64,000 nucleotides of DNA from Streptomyces changanensis (GCF_024600715.1 NZ_CP102332.1:2976001-3040000); one strand, 5' to 3'. Shown: positions 43,569 to 53,445, counted from the stretch's first letter. Program-made: numbers and translations. The notes: generated from the sequence alone by a model not told the origin.

Positions 43569-45287
43569 TCAGACGGCCCGGCGGCGGGCGATGAACAGGG
43601 AGGCCGCGCCGCCCGCGATCAGCAGGCCGGTGGCGCCGACCAGCAGCGGGGTGCTGTCGGTGCTGCCCGTCTTGGCCATCTCTCCTGTGGTGTCGGCGGT
43701 GGTCGGCGTGGTGCCCGTGCCCGTCCGGGCGGCCGTGCCGGTCACCGCGCCCGCGCCCTTGCCGGGAGCGGCGGACGGCGACGCGGTGCCACCGGCCTGC
43801 GCACCCGTGCCCGTACCCGTACCCGAACCGGTGCCCGAGCCCGCGGCGGACCCGGTGAGGGTGAACGGCAGGCGCTTACGGGTCGAGGAGAGCGCCGTGC
43901 GGGCCTCCAGGTCGACGAAGAAGGACGCGGCCTTCATCCGGGGCGTGGCGACGATCCGGAGGCGGTAGGTGAGGCTCTCGCCGGGGGCGAGCTTCGGCTG
44001 CGTCGGGATGATCCGGGCCATCAGGTGGCCGCCCTCGTCCGAGGCGCGCAGCTCGGTGGCGTGCCACGCCTTCGGGGTGACCGCGTACTGCTCGACGCGC
44101 ACCTCGCCGGTGGCCATGCGGCGCTTGACGTCCTGGTCGGTGATCTCCATCAGGACGTGCATGCGCTGGGAGATGTCGCCCTTGTTGGTGACGGTGGCGG
44201 TGAACTCCTTGGCAGCGCCCTTCTCGATCCGGGTGACGCCGTCGGCGCCCTTGACGGTGATGCCGAGCTCGCGGTTGACGTCCGGGTCGCCGGTCTGCGG
44301 GGTGCCGTGCTCCACGCCGTACGTGAAGGAGGCGGAGCCGTTGCCCGAGATGAGCGTGAACGTGCCCTGCTTGACGTTGCCCGGGTAGTACTTGCTCGCC
44401 CCGAGGCGCAGCTCGTAGGTGCGGGACCGGCCGTTCTCGAGGGGGCCCTGGTCGAGGTTGCCCGTGACGACCTGGTCCTGCTCGCCGAGGGCGACCGGCA
44501 CCCAGGCGCCCGCCGCGGTGCGGCGCTCCAGCGTGATGTGCGCGGGGTCGAGGTCGACGCCCTTGCCGTCGACGAAGAAGAAGTCCAGCGGGTTCTGGGC
44601 GCGGCCGGTGTTGTTGGTGACCTTGGCGGTGAACGGGACGCCCTTGCCTCCGGTGTCCAGGACGGGGCGGCCGCTCAGCCCGCCGAAGGTGACCTCCGGC
44701 TCGTGGGCGGTGACGTGGCGGGGGATGCCGAAGCCGACCGTCCGCGCGCCCGTGCCGTCCGCGGACCCGGCGACGGACACCTCGCCCATGGTGACGGTCT
44801 CCGGAACGGACCGGTCGAAGGTGACCTGGAACTGGACGCGGACCGTGGCGCCCGGCTTGACCTCGCCCACCGGGAAGCTGCCCTGGAGGGCGCCGCCGGC
44901 CCCCGGCGAGAGGGACACCGACTGCCAGGAGCCGTCGACGCGGAAGCGGACGGAGACCTTCGAGCCATCGGCGGGCACGGCCTGCAGGGCGGCGTCGACG
45001 TGCTTGCCGTAGGCGACCGTGACGCGGCCCGTGCCGTTCGCGACCGTCTCGGCGGAGCGGTTGGCGAGCTCGGCGAAGAAGTCGTTCCTCTCGCCGACGA
45101 CGAACGGGGCGTCCGCCTTGGAGACCCGGCCGACCTCCAGGGCCTGCGCCGAGGAGGCCGCGGTGGCGGCGGCCGGCCGGGCGGCCGCCGGGACGGCGAC
45201 GGCGACCGGGGTGACGACGGTCAGCAGTACGGCGGCGGCGGAGACGACGGAGCGCAGGGCAAAGCGGGACGAAAGGTGCTTCTGCAT
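43569..45287 (-). CDS. Secreted cell-wall-anchored protein (LAxTG-like)
   Basis: A 572-residue protein with a signal peptide (SVVSAAAVLLTVVTPVAVAV...PAAARPAAA) and four or five Ig-like beta domains marked by repeats of the V-x-F-N-x-T/G kind (VTNNTGRAQNPLDFFFVDGK, TVTNKGDISQRMHVLMEITD). A Gly/Thr-rich spacer leads to MAKTGSTDSTPLLVGATGLL and a basic end FIARRRAV, a sortase signal close to the LAxTG form used by class E sortases in Streptomyces. It should be displayed on the wall. It lies just upstream of the sigma gene and may be part of its regulon. Confidence 0.88.
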   Translation of the reverse strand: MQKHLSSRFALRSVVSAAAVLLTVVTPVAVAVPAAARPAAATAASSAQALEVGRVSKADAPFVVGERNDFFAELANRSAETVANGTGRVTVAYGKHVDAALQAVPADGSKVSVRFRVDGSWQSVSLSPGAGGALQGSFPVGEVKPGATVRVQFQVTFDRSVPETVTMGEVSVAGSADGTGARTVGFGIPRHVTAHEPEVTFGGLSGRPVLDTGGKGVPFTAKVTNNTGRAQNPLDFFFVDGKGVDLDPAHITLERRTAAGAWVPVALGEQDQVVTGNLDQGPLENGRSRTYELRLGASKYYPGNVKQGTFTLISGNGSASFTYGVEHGTPQTGDPDVNRELGITVKGADGVTRIEKGAAKEFTATVTNKGDISQRMHVLMEITDQDVKRRMATGEVRVEQYAVTPKAWHATELRASDEGGHLMARIIPTQPKLAPGESLTYRLRIVATPRMKAASFFVDLEARTALSSTRKRLPFTLTGSAAGSGTGSGTGTGTGAQAGGTASPSAAPGKGAGAVTGTAARTGTGTTPTTADTTGEMAKTGSTDSTPLLVGATGLLIAGGAASLFIARRRAV

Positions 45288-45424
45288 GACGGAGTTCCCC
45301 CAGGGAGCGCATGTTCTCGGTGTGATCGGCGTCGCTCGGCTGTCGTCCCGGTCCCCCCGGTCCCATCGGCCGTATCGCTGCCCTCACTTGGATAGACGTG
45401 CGGCCCCCACGGGGGTTGCAGGTG

Positions 45425-45454
45425 ACTTCAGAAGTTTTTTTCGAAGATCTTCGA
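45425..45454. promoter_or_regulatory. AT-rich palindromes upstream of the sacsin-like gene
   Basis: ACTTC-A-GAAGT (45425-45435) is followed by a T-run and TCGAAGATCTTCGA (45441-45454), a perfect 14-base palindrome. They lie 104 to 133 bases upstream of the sacsin-like start and about 150 from the wall-protein start. It does not fit the LexA consensus. A binding site for an unknown regulator is possible. Confidence 0.4.
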
Positions 45455-45557
45455 GACCCCCGCACACCGCCTCCACCAGGCCGTTCAGGGGCGCGGACGG
45501 ACGCGCGGTACCTTCGGCCGGAGACCGGTTCGTACGTCGAGGAGAGCGGAGCACATC

Positions 45558-48500
45558 GTGAGCGTGAGGGCGACGGCGGCGGGCGAGGGAACCGACCCGT
45601 TCGGGACCGCGCGGCTGCGGCGCGGGGTGCTCGACGCGTGGGGGGCCGGACCCGCGCGGTTCCGGGAGGACGCCAACGCCGAGGAGGAGCTGAGCCTCGG
45701 CGGCTACCGCGACCGGCTGGTCGTGGAGTTGGCGCAGAACGCCGCCGACGCGGCCGCCCGCGCCGGCGTCCCCGGCCGGCTCCGGCTCACCCTGCACCCG
45801 GCGGACGCCGACGGCCCGGCCCTGCTCGCCGCCGCCAACACCGGCGCCCCGCTCGACGCGACGGGCGTCGAGTCGCTCTCCACGCTCCGCGCCTCCGCCA
45901 AGCGCGAGGGCCACGAGGGCGCGGTCGGCCGGTTCGGCGTCGGCTTCGCCGCGGTCCTCGCGGTGAGCGACGAACCGGCCGTCATCGGCCGGCACGGCGG
46001 GGTCCGCTGGTCCCTCGCCGAAGCCCGCGACCTGGCCGCCCGCGCCGCCCAGGCCAGCCCCGGCCTCGGCGACGAGCTGCGCCGCCGCGACGGCCACGTG
46101 CCACTGCTGCGGCTGCCGCTGCCCGCCGAGGGCGCCCCGCCCGCCGGGTACGACACGGTCGTCGTCCTGCCGTTGCGCGACGCCGCCGCCGTCGACCTCG
46201 TGGAGCGGCTGCTCTCGGGTGTCGGCGACGCCCTGCTCCTCACCCTCCCGGGCCTCGCCGAGATCGTCGTGGAGACCCCGTCGGGCACCCGTACCCTCAC
46301 GCGCGGGCAGGACGCCGCGTACACGGTCGTCGACGACTCCGCCCGCGGCACGGCCCGTTGGCGGACCGTCACGCGTACCGGCCCCCTCCCGCCCGAGCTG
46401 CTGAAGGACCGCCCCGTCGAGGAGCGCCTGCGTCCGCACTGGTCGGTCACCTGGGCCGTCCCCGTCGACGCGGAGGGCGCCCCCGCCCGCCCGGACACCA
46501 CGCCCGTCGTGCACGCGCCGACGCCGACCGACGAGCCGCTGACGCTGCCCGCGCTGCTCATCGCGTCGTTCCCGCTGGACTCCACGCGCCGCCACCCCGC
46601 CCCCGGCCCCCTGAGCGACTTCGTCGTGGCGCGGGCGGCCGACGCGTACGTCGAACTGCTCGCCGACTGGCGCCCGGTGTCCACCGGCACCCTCGACCTG
46701 GTGCCCGGCCCGCTCGGCAAGGGCGTCCTCGACGGGGCCGTCCGCGGCGCGATCCTCGGCCTCCTCCCCCGCGTCCCCTTCCTGGCCCCCGCGGCGCCCT
46801 CCGAGGAGCTGACCGCGCTGCGCCCGTTCGAGGCGGAGGTCGTCGAGGGCGCGGGCGCCGAGACCGTCCGCGTCCTGGCGGAGGTGCTGCCGACGCTGCT
46901 CCCGGCGGGCCTGGAGCGGCGCGCCGAGCTGCGCGCGCTGGGCGTGGCCCGGCTGTCGCTGGGCGACGCCGTCGACCGGCTGGCGGGCGCCGAACGGGAC
47001 CCGGAGTGGTGGTACCGGCTGTACGACTCGCTCGCCGGCGTCGACCCCGACCGCCTCAGCGGGCTGCCGGTGCCGCTCGCCGACGGCCGGACCACGATCG
47101 GCCCCCGCCAGGTCCTCCTGCCGCTGGCGGACACGCCCGCGGACCTGGCCCGGCTGGGCCTGAAGGTGGCGCACCCGGACGCCGCGCACCCGCTGCTGGA
47201 GAAGCTGGGCGCCCTGCCGGCGACCCCGCGCGCGGTCCTCACCACCCCGCAGGTGCGGGCGGCGGTCGCGGCGTCCCTCGACGCGGACGAGACGTGGGAC
47301 GACGACGCCCCGGACGCCGGGGAGCTGGCGGAGACGGTCCTCGCGCTGGTCCGCGACGCCGGTCTCGAACCGGGTGACGAGCCGTGGCTCGGCGCGCTGG
47401 CCCTGCCCGACGAGGACGGGGAGCCCGCTCCGGCCGGCGAGCTGGTCCTGCCGGGCAGCCCCTTCGCCTCGGTGATGCGCCCGGGTGAACTGGCCCTGTG
47501 CGACGAGGAGCTGGCGGAGCGCTGGGGCGAGCAACCGCTCGCGGCCTGCGGGGTGCTGGCCGACTTCGCACTCGTCCGGGCCACGGACGTGGTCCTGGAC
47601 CCGGACGAGCTGGAGCCGCGCGACGCGGACTACCCCGAACCGGACGACGCCGGCCTCCTCGACGCGGTCGACGTGTGGTGCGAGGACGTCCTGGACCGGC
47701 TCCCCGAGGCCCCCGTGCCGCCGGTCGCCACGGAGCTGGTGGCCGTGCGCGACCTGGACATGGTCGACGACGACGCCTGGCCGCGCGCGCTCGCCCTGCT
47801 CTCCCGGCCGCCGCTGCGGGACGCGTTGACCCAGCCGGTGCGGGTCCTGTTGCCGGACGGCACGACGCAGACCGTCCGCCCGTACACCGCCTGGTGGCTG
47901 CGCGACCACCCGGTCCTCGACGGCCGCCGCCCCGCCGGACTGCGCGCGGCGGGCGCCGACCCGCTGCTGGCGGGCCTGTACGAGTCGGTCGACACGACCG
48001 GCTTCGACGACGCGCAGGTGCTGCGCGCCCTGGGCGTGCGCACGTCGGTGGCGGCGCTGCTCGACGAGCCGGGCGGCGCGGCGGAGCTGCTGGGGCGGCT
48101 CGCCGACCCGGCGCGGGAGGTGACGGGCGCCCAGCTGCACGCCCTGTACACGGCGCTGGCGGAGCTGGACCCGGAGCAGGTGACGCTCCCGGACGAGCTG
48201 CGCGTGGTCGTGGACGGCGAGGTGCGCGTGGTGGACGCGGCGGACGCGGTGGTGGCCGACGCCCCCGACCTGCTGCCGCTGACGTCCGGGGTGCCGCTGC
48301 TGCCGGTGGCCCCGGCGCGGGCCGCGGACCTGGCGGAGCTGCTTCAGGTGCGGCGGCTGAGCGAGACGGTACGGGCGGAGGTCACCACGGACGGGGCGGA
48401 GCACGCCGTCCCGCCCTCGGTCCTCACCCTGCTGGGGCCCGGCACGCCGGAGGTGTACGTGGAGCACGAGGAGCTGGTGGCCGGCGGGACCGAGCTGGAC

Positions 48501-48665
48501 TGGCGGCTCACCCCGGACGGCACGCTGCACGCGGCCACGCTGGAGGGCGTGGCGGCCGGCCTGGCGTGGGCGGCGGGGCAGTGGCCGCGCCGGTTCGAGG
48601 TGGCGGCGCTGCTGGAGGACCCGTCGCGCACGGAGGAGCTGGCGCGGGACCGCTGGTTCGACTGA
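45558..48665 (+). CDS. Sacsin/Hsp90-like GHKL ATPase-domain protein
   Basis: A 1035-residue protein from GTG. Residues about 40-140 form a GHKL (Hsp90/sacsin-type) ATPase: the N-box is VVELAQNAADAAARAG, the G1 region is ALLAAANTGAPLDATGVESL, and the G2 loop GRFGVGFAAVLAVSD. The rest is rich in Leu/Ala/Asp with acidic spacers and no recognised domain, ending in RFEVAALLEDPSRTEELARD. Related large proteins occur in many actinobacteria; a chaperone-like role is inferred from the ATPase only. GAGGAGAGCGGA lies upstream. Confidence 0.88.
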   Translation: MSVRATAAGEGTDPFGTARLRRGVLDAWGAGPARFREDANAEEELSLGGYRDRLVVELAQNAADAAARAGVPGRLRLTLHPADADGPALLAAANTGAPLDATGVESLSTLRASAKREGHEGAVGRFGVGFAAVLAVSDEPAVIGRHGGVRWSLAEARDLAARAAQASPGLGDELRRRDGHVPLLRLPLPAEGAPPAGYDTVVVLPLRDAAAVDLVERLLSGVGDALLLTLPGLAEIVVETPSGTRTLTRGQDAAYTVVDDSARGTARWRTVTRTGPLPPELLKDRPVEERLRPHWSVTWAVPVDAEGAPARPDTTPVVHAPTPTDEPLTLPALLIASFPLDSTRRHPAPGPLSDFVVARAADAYVELLADWRPVSTGTLDLVPGPLGKGVLDGAVRGAILGLLPRVPFLAPAAPSEELTALRPFEAEVVEGAGAETVRVLAEVLPTLLPAGLERRAELRALGVARLSLGDAVDRLAGAERDPEWWYRLYDSLAGVDPDRLSGLPVPLADGRTTIGPRQVLLPLADTPADLARLGLKVAHPDAAHPLLEKLGALPATPRAVLTTPQVRAAVAASLDADETWDDDAPDAGELAETVLALVRDAGLEPGDEPWLGALALPDEDGEPAPAGELVLPGSPFASVMRPGELALCDEELAERWGEQPLAACGVLADFALVRATDVVLDPDELEPRDADYPEPDDAGLLDAVDVWCEDVLDRLPEAPVPPVATELVAVRDLDMVDDDAWPRALALLSRPPLRDALTQPVRVLLPDGTTQTVRPYTAWWLRDHPVLDGRRPAGLRAAGADPLLAGLYESVDTTGFDDAQVLRALGVRTSVAALLDEPGGAAELLGRLADPAREVTGAQLHALYTALAELDPEQVTLPDELRVVVDGEVRVVDAADAVVADAPDLLPLTSGVPLLPVAPARAADLAELLQVRRLSETVRAEVTTDGAEHAVPPSVLTLLGPGTPEVYVEHEELVAGGTELDWRLTPDGTLHAATLEGVAAGLAWAAGQWPRRFEVAALLEDPSRTEELARDRWFD

Positions 48666-48699
48666 CCGCCACCGGGCGGTACGGGGGGGGCGGCACGGG

Positions 48700-48860
48700 C
48701 GCCGCCCCGGTACCGCCCGGCCCCGCCCCGGTACCGCCCGGCCCCGTACCGCGCCCGGCCCCGCGCCGCCCGCGTACCGCTCCGCCCGGCTGCGTACCGC
48801 CCGGCCCCGTACCGCTCCGCCCGGCGTGGCGCGCCCGTACCGCTCCGCCCGCCGCGCCGC
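48700..48860. repeat. Short GC tandem repeat between the sacsin-like and ATPase genes
   Basis: The gap between the two convergent genes consists of variants of GGTACCGCCCGGCCCC and GTACCGCTCCGCCCGG, roughly nine copies of 15-25 bases. It could act as a bidirectional transcription barrier; that is inference. Confidence 0.75.
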
Positions 48861-48863
48861 GCC

Positions 48864-51293
48864 CTACGCCGGGACCTTGCGGTCGACCCAGCGCCAGGCG
48901 CCCTCCAGGAGCGCGGCCGCCGCGGCGGCGATGCCGACGGCGGCCCACGGCATCGTCGTGCCGACGAGCCGCAGGGCGAAGAAGTCCTGGAGCCACGGCA
49001 CGACGAGGACCACCAGGAACCCGGCCCCCATCGCCGCGACCAGTCCGACCCGCCACCAGGTGTAGGGGCGGGCGATGATCGCCAGCACCCACAGGGAGAC
49101 GAGGAACAGGGTGAGCGTCGCGGCGCTGGTCTCGGCGTCGAGCGCCTCGGGCCCGCTGTAGTGGGCGCCGGCGAGCAGGTACGTGGTGAAGGTGGCCGCC
49201 GCGGCGATCACGCCGGCCGGCACGGCGTACCGCATGACGCGCCGCACGAAGTGCGGTCGGGCCCGTTCGGTGTTGGGCGCCAGCGCGAGGAAGAAGGCCG
49301 GCACCCCGATGGTGAGCGTCGACAGCAGGGTCAGGTGGCGCGGCAGGAAGGGGTACTCGACCTGCGCGATCACGACCAGGACCGCGAGCAGCACCGAGTA
49401 GACGGTCTTGGTGAGGAACAGCGTCGCGACGCGCGTGATGTTGCCGATGACCCGCCGGCCCTCCGCGACGACCGAGGGGAGGGTGGCGAAGCTGTTGTCC
49501 AGGAGCACGATCTGCGCGACGGCCCGGGTGGCCTCGGAGCCGCTGCCCATGCTGACGCCGATGTCGGCGTCCTTGAGGGCGAGGACGTCGTTGACGCCGT
49601 CGCCCGTCATGGCGACGGTGTGCCCGCGGGACTGGAGCGCGCCGACCATGTCCCGCTTCTGCTGCGGGCTGACCCGCCCGAAGACGACCCCGTCCTCCAG
49701 GGCGGCGGCCATGGTCTCCCGTTCCTGCGGGAGCCGCCGGGCGTCCACGGTCTGCCCGGCGCCGGGCAGACCGAGCTTGGCGGCGACGGCGCCGACGGAG
49801 ACGGCGTTGTCGCCGGAGACCACCTTGGCGGCGACGTCCTGCTCGGCGAAGTAGGCGAGGGTGTCGGCGGCGTCGGGCCGCAGCCGCTGGTCGAGGACGA
49901 CGAGCGCGGTCGGCTGTGCCTTCGCCGCGATGTGCGGGTCGTCGAGGTCGCCGCCGACCCGGGCCAGGAGCAGGACGCGCAGGCCCTGCCGGTTGAGCCC
50001 GTCGATGTCGTCGAGGACGGGGTCGTCGTCGGGGAGCAGCACGTCGGGCGCGCCGAGGAGCCAGGCGCTGGTCTGCCCGTCGCCCTCGCTGAAGGCGGCG
50101 CCGCTGTACTTGCGCGCGGAGGAGAACGGCAGGGCCTCGGTGCAGCGCCAGTCGTCGTTGTCCGGGTAGGCCTCGACGATGGCGCGCAGGGAGGCGTTGG
50201 GGCGGGGGTCGGACTCGCCGAGCGCGCCGAGCACCTTGCGGACGTACGCCTCGTCGGCGCCGCCGAGCGGGCGGAGCTCGGTGACGTCCATGCCGCCCTC
50301 GGTGAGGGTGCCCGTCTTGTCGAGGCAGACGACGTCGACGCGGGCGAGGCCCTCGATCGCCGGGAGCTCCTGGACGAGGCACTGCTTGCGGCCGAGGCGG
50401 ATGACGCCGATGGCGAAGGCGACGGAGGTGAGCAGCACCAGCCCCTCGGGGATCATCGGCACGATGCCGCCGACGGTCCGGGCGACGGAGCCCTTGACGT
50501 CGGTGTCCTTGACGACGAGCTGGCTGATGACGAGGGCGGTGGCGGTGGGGACCATCATCCACGTCACGTACTTGAGGATGGTGGAGATCCCGGAGCGCAG
50601 CTCGGAGTGGACGAGGGTGAAGCGGGACGCCTCCTCGGCGAGCTGCGCGGCGTAGGCGGCGCGGCCGACCTTGGTGGCGGTGAAGGCGCCGCCGCCGGCG
50701 ACGACGAAGCTGCCCGACATGACGGTGTCGCCGGGCTTCTTGTGGACGGGGTCGGCCTCGCCGGTGAGCAGGGACTCGTCGACCTCCAGGTTGTCGGCCT
50801 CGGCGACGACCCCGTCGACGGGGATCTTGTCGCCCGGGCCGAGCTCGATGAGGTCGCCGAGCACGATCCCGGAGGTCGGCACCTCGGTGGCGGTGCCGTC
50901 GCGGCGGACGGTCGGCCGGGCCTCCCCGATGACGGCGAGGCCGTCGAGGGTCCTCTTGGCCCGCAGCTCCTGGATGATGCCGATGCCGGTGTTGGCGACG
51001 ATGACGAACCCGAAGAGGCTGTCCTGGATCGGGGCGACCGCCAACATGATCACCCAGAGCACGCCGATGAGGGCGTTGAAGCGGGTGAGGACGTTGCCCC
51101 GGACGATGTCGACGGTGGAGCGGGAGGAGCGGACGGGGACGTCGTTGACCTCGCCCCGCTCGACCCGGCGGGCCACTTCGGCGGCGGTCAGCCCCCCGGG
51201 CCGGTACGGCGGGTCCGGCTCCCCGCCGGCCCCCACGGTCGTGTCCCCGGGCCCGCCCTCGGTCGCGTCCTCGGTCCTGGCACGCTGCGTCAT
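48864..51293 (-). CDS. CtpE-like P-type cation ATPase
   Basis: An 809-residue P-type ATPase. The actuator motif is DESLLTGEADPV, the membrane motif PEGLVLLTSVAFAIGV, the phosphorylation loop VVCLDKTGTLTEGGMDV, and the hinge AMTGDGVNDVLALKDADIGV. It has ten spans and no N-terminal metal domain. The PEGL membrane motif and overall order match mycobacterial CtpE, a calcium importer, so Ca2+ uptake is the best guess. Assignment to a cation is by similarity alone. The N-terminal 30 residues are disordered. Confidence 0.88.
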   Translation of the reverse strand: MTQRARTEDATEGGPGDTTVGAGGEPDPPYRPGGLTAAEVARRVERGEVNDVPVRSSRSTVDIVRGNVLTRFNALIGVLWVIMLAVAPIQDSLFGFVIVANTGIGIIQELRAKRTLDGLAVIGEARPTVRRDGTATEVPTSGIVLGDLIELGPGDKIPVDGVVAEADNLEVDESLLTGEADPVHKKPGDTVMSGSFVVAGGGAFTATKVGRAAYAAQLAEEASRFTLVHSELRSGISTILKYVTWMMVPTATALVISQLVVKDTDVKGSVARTVGGIVPMIPEGLVLLTSVAFAIGVIRLGRKQCLVQELPAIEGLARVDVVCLDKTGTLTEGGMDVTELRPLGGADEAYVRKVLGALGESDPRPNASLRAIVEAYPDNDDWRCTEALPFSSARKYSGAAFSEGDGQTSAWLLGAPDVLLPDDDPVLDDIDGLNRQGLRVLLLARVGGDLDDPHIAAKAQPTALVVLDQRLRPDAADTLAYFAEQDVAAKVVSGDNAVSVGAVAAKLGLPGAGQTVDARRLPQERETMAAALEDGVVFGRVSPQQKRDMVGALQSRGHTVAMTGDGVNDVLALKDADIGVSMGSGSEATRAVAQIVLLDNSFATLPSVVAEGRRVIGNITRVATLFLTKTVYSVLLAVLVVIAQVEYPFLPRHLTLLSTLTIGVPAFFLALAPNTERARPHFVRRVMRYAVPAGVIAAAATFTTYLLAGAHYSGPEALDAETSAATLTLFLVSLWVLAIIARPYTWWRVGLVAAMGAGFLVVLVVPWLQDFFALRLVGTTMPWAAVGIAAAAAALLEGAWRWVDRKVPA

Positions 51294-51465
51294 GGTTCCG
51301 ACGGTACGGGTCGCGGGCGCCGATCACCCCCCGGGCGCGGAGGAGAATCCGACCGCGGGAGGACGGGAACCCTCCCGCGGTCGTACGCGCCCCGCGCGGG
51401 GACCGGCCGCCGGGCGGGGGCGGGACGCCGGGGGCCCGCCGGGCGCCGGGCGCCGGGCGCCGGGG

Positions 51466-51729
51466 TCAGGCTTCCGTCGGGGTGTCGGCCCCGGCGCGGC
51501 GGATCGCGGCGTCGCGCCGGCGGACGTACCAGATGCCCAGCAGGCCGAGGCCCGCGCCGGCGAGGCACGTCCAGACCCACCAGTCGAGGTCGCGGTCGGC
51601 GAACCAGCCGTAGAAGGGGAGCTGGACGAGGAAGAGGACGAACCAGAGGATCGTGCCGCCGGTGATGGTGGCGACCACGGGCCCCTCAAGGGGTTCGGGT
51701 GCCTCGTGCCTGGGGGTCCACTTCGCCAT
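51466..51729 (-). CDS. DUF2530 membrane protein
   Basis: An 87-residue protein from MAKWTPRHEAPEPLEGPVVA with two spans, TILWFVLFLVQLPFYGWFA and WVWTCLAGAGLGLLGIWYV, and the basic VRRRDAAIRRAG after them. This is the DUF2530 family, common and uncharacterised in Streptomyces. It is upstream of the ATPase on the same strand and divergent from the NCS2 permease. Confidence 0.88.
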   Translation of the reverse strand: MAKWTPRHEAPEPLEGPVVATITGGTILWFVLFLVQLPFYGWFADRDLDWWVWTCLAGAGLGLLGIWYVRRRDAAIRRAGADTPTEA

Positions 51730-51901
51730 GGGCCCATCGTATGCGGCCCCCTCGTCTACGCGCGGAGATAGCGATCACCGAGTCATATGTTCATACTGAA
51801 ACGGTTTGCCGTCGACCGGTTCTCTTCGTACGAACACACGAAAGCGACCCGGCCTCGCGGCGGACCGTCACCCCCACCCCCTCCGCACCACGAGGTTCCG
51901 C

Positions 51902-53350
51902 ATGCCCTCCACGGTCTCCGCCTCCCCGGACGCGCCCGAGCAGCCACCGAGCGGTACCGGCAGCGCCCTGGACCGCTTCTTCAAGGTCTCGGAACGCGGC
52001 TCCACCCTCGCCCGGGAGGTCCGCGGCGGCTTCGCGACCTTCTTCGCGATGGCCTACATCATCGTGCTGAACCCGATCATCCTCGGCAGCGCCAAGGACA
52101 TGTACGGCCACCAGCTGGACAGCGGCGAGCTGGTCACGGCGACGGTGCTGAGCGCCGCGCTCTCCACGCTCCTCATGGGCGTCATCGGCAACGTGCCCAT
52201 CGCCCTCGCCGCCGGCCTCGGCGTCAACACGGTCGTCGCCCTGCAGCTCGCGCCCCGCATGGCGTGGGCGGACGCGATGGGCATGGTGGTCCTCGCCGGC
52301 GTCGTCGTGATGCTGCTGGTCGCCACGGGCCTGCGCGAGCGGGTGATGAACGCCGTGCCGGTGGGCCTGCGCAAGGGCATCGCCATCGGCATCGGGCTGT
52401 TCATCATGCTGATCGGGCTCGTCGACTCCGGCTTCGTCTCCCGCATCCCGGACGCCGCGCACACCACCGTCCCGCTCCAGCTAGGCGCGGACGGCCACCT
52501 CGGGGGCTGGCCGGTCCTGATCTTCGCCGTCGGCACGCTGCTGACGCTGGCGCTGCTCGTCCGCAAGGTGCCCGGCGCGATCCTCATCTCCATCGTCGCC
52601 ATGACGGTCCTCGCCATGGTGGTGCACGCCGTCGCGAAGGTGCCGTCCTGGGGCCTGACCACACCCGAGTGGCCCGGCAACCCCGTGGCCTCGCCCGACT
52701 TCGGGCTCCTGGGGCAGGTCAGCCTCTTCGGCGGCTTCGAGAAGGTCGGCCTGCTGACCGGCTGCCTCTTCGTCTTCACCGTGCTGCTGTCCTGCTTCTT
52801 CGACGCCATGGGCACGATCCTCGGTGTCGGCGACGAGGCCGGGCTGATGGACGAGAAGGGCGAGTTCCCGGGCATCAACCGGGTCCTGCTCGTGGACGGC
52901 CTGGCCGTCGCCGCGGGCGGCGCCACCTCGTCCTCGGCGACCACCTGCTACGTGGAGTCGACGGCGGGCGTCGGCGAGGGCGCCCGCACCGGGCTGGCCT
53001 CCGTCGTCACGGGCGGCCTCTTCGCGGTCGCGCTCTTCCTCACGCCGCTCGCCACGATGGTCCCCTCACAGGCGGCGACGCCCGCGCTGGTCGCGGTCGG
53101 CTTCCTCATCCTGGCCGGCTCCGTCCGGGACATCGACTGGAGCGACTTCACCATCGCGGTGCCGGCGTTCCTGGCGATGGTCATGATGCCGTTCACGTAC
53201 TCGATCACGAACGGCATCGGCATCGGCTTCGTCTCCTTCTGCGTGCTGCGCCTGGCCGCCGGGCGCGGCCGGGAGGTGCCGGTCGCGATGTACGCCGTGT
53301 CGGGCGTCTTCGTCTTCTACTACGCCATGCCGGCGCTGGGCCTCACCTGA
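51902..53350 (+). CDS. NCS2-family purine permease
   Basis: A 482-residue permease from MPSTVSASPDAPEQPPSGTG with GAGG 7 bases upstream. It has about 13 spans and the AzgA/PbuG-type motifs: VRGGFATFFAMAYIIVLNPI, GNVPIALAAGLGVNTVVALQ, LSCFFDAMGTILGVGDEAGL and TSSSATTCYVESTAGVGEGA. It should import guanine, hypoxanthine or adenine by H+ symport. A perfect TTCGTACGAA palindrome lies 68 bases upstream, and a 14-base-pair hairpin follows the gene. Confidence 0.92.
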   Translation: MPSTVSASPDAPEQPPSGTGSALDRFFKVSERGSTLAREVRGGFATFFAMAYIIVLNPIILGSAKDMYGHQLDSGELVTATVLSAALSTLLMGVIGNVPIALAAGLGVNTVVALQLAPRMAWADAMGMVVLAGVVVMLLVATGLRERVMNAVPVGLRKGIAIGIGLFIMLIGLVDSGFVSRIPDAAHTTVPLQLGADGHLGGWPVLIFAVGTLLTLALLVRKVPGAILISIVAMTVLAMVVHAVAKVPSWGLTTPEWPGNPVASPDFGLLGQVSLFGGFEKVGLLTGCLFVFTVLLSCFFDAMGTILGVGDEAGLMDEKGEFPGINRVLLVDGLAVAAGGATSSSATTCYVESTAGVGEGARTGLASVVTGGLFAVALFLTPLATMVPSQAATPALVAVGFLILAGSVRDIDWSDFTIAVPAFLAMVMMPFTYSITNGIGIGFVSFCVLRLAAGRGREVPVAMYAVSGVFVFYYAMPALGLT

Positions 53351-53355
53351 CGGCC

Positions 53356-53390
53356 GGTGCGGGCCGGCCCGACCGGGGCCGGCCCGCACC
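53356..53390 (+). terminator. Strong hairpin after the NCS2 permease
   Basis: GGTGCGGGCCGGCC (53356-53369) pairs perfectly with GGCCGGCCCGCACC (53377-53390) around a 7-base loop, starting 6 bases after the stop. No T-run. Confidence 0.7.
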
Positions 53391-53445
53391 CCGCCCGCCG
53401 GGGCGGCCCGTACGTCCCGGACGGCCTTTCGGTGTCACGCTTACG

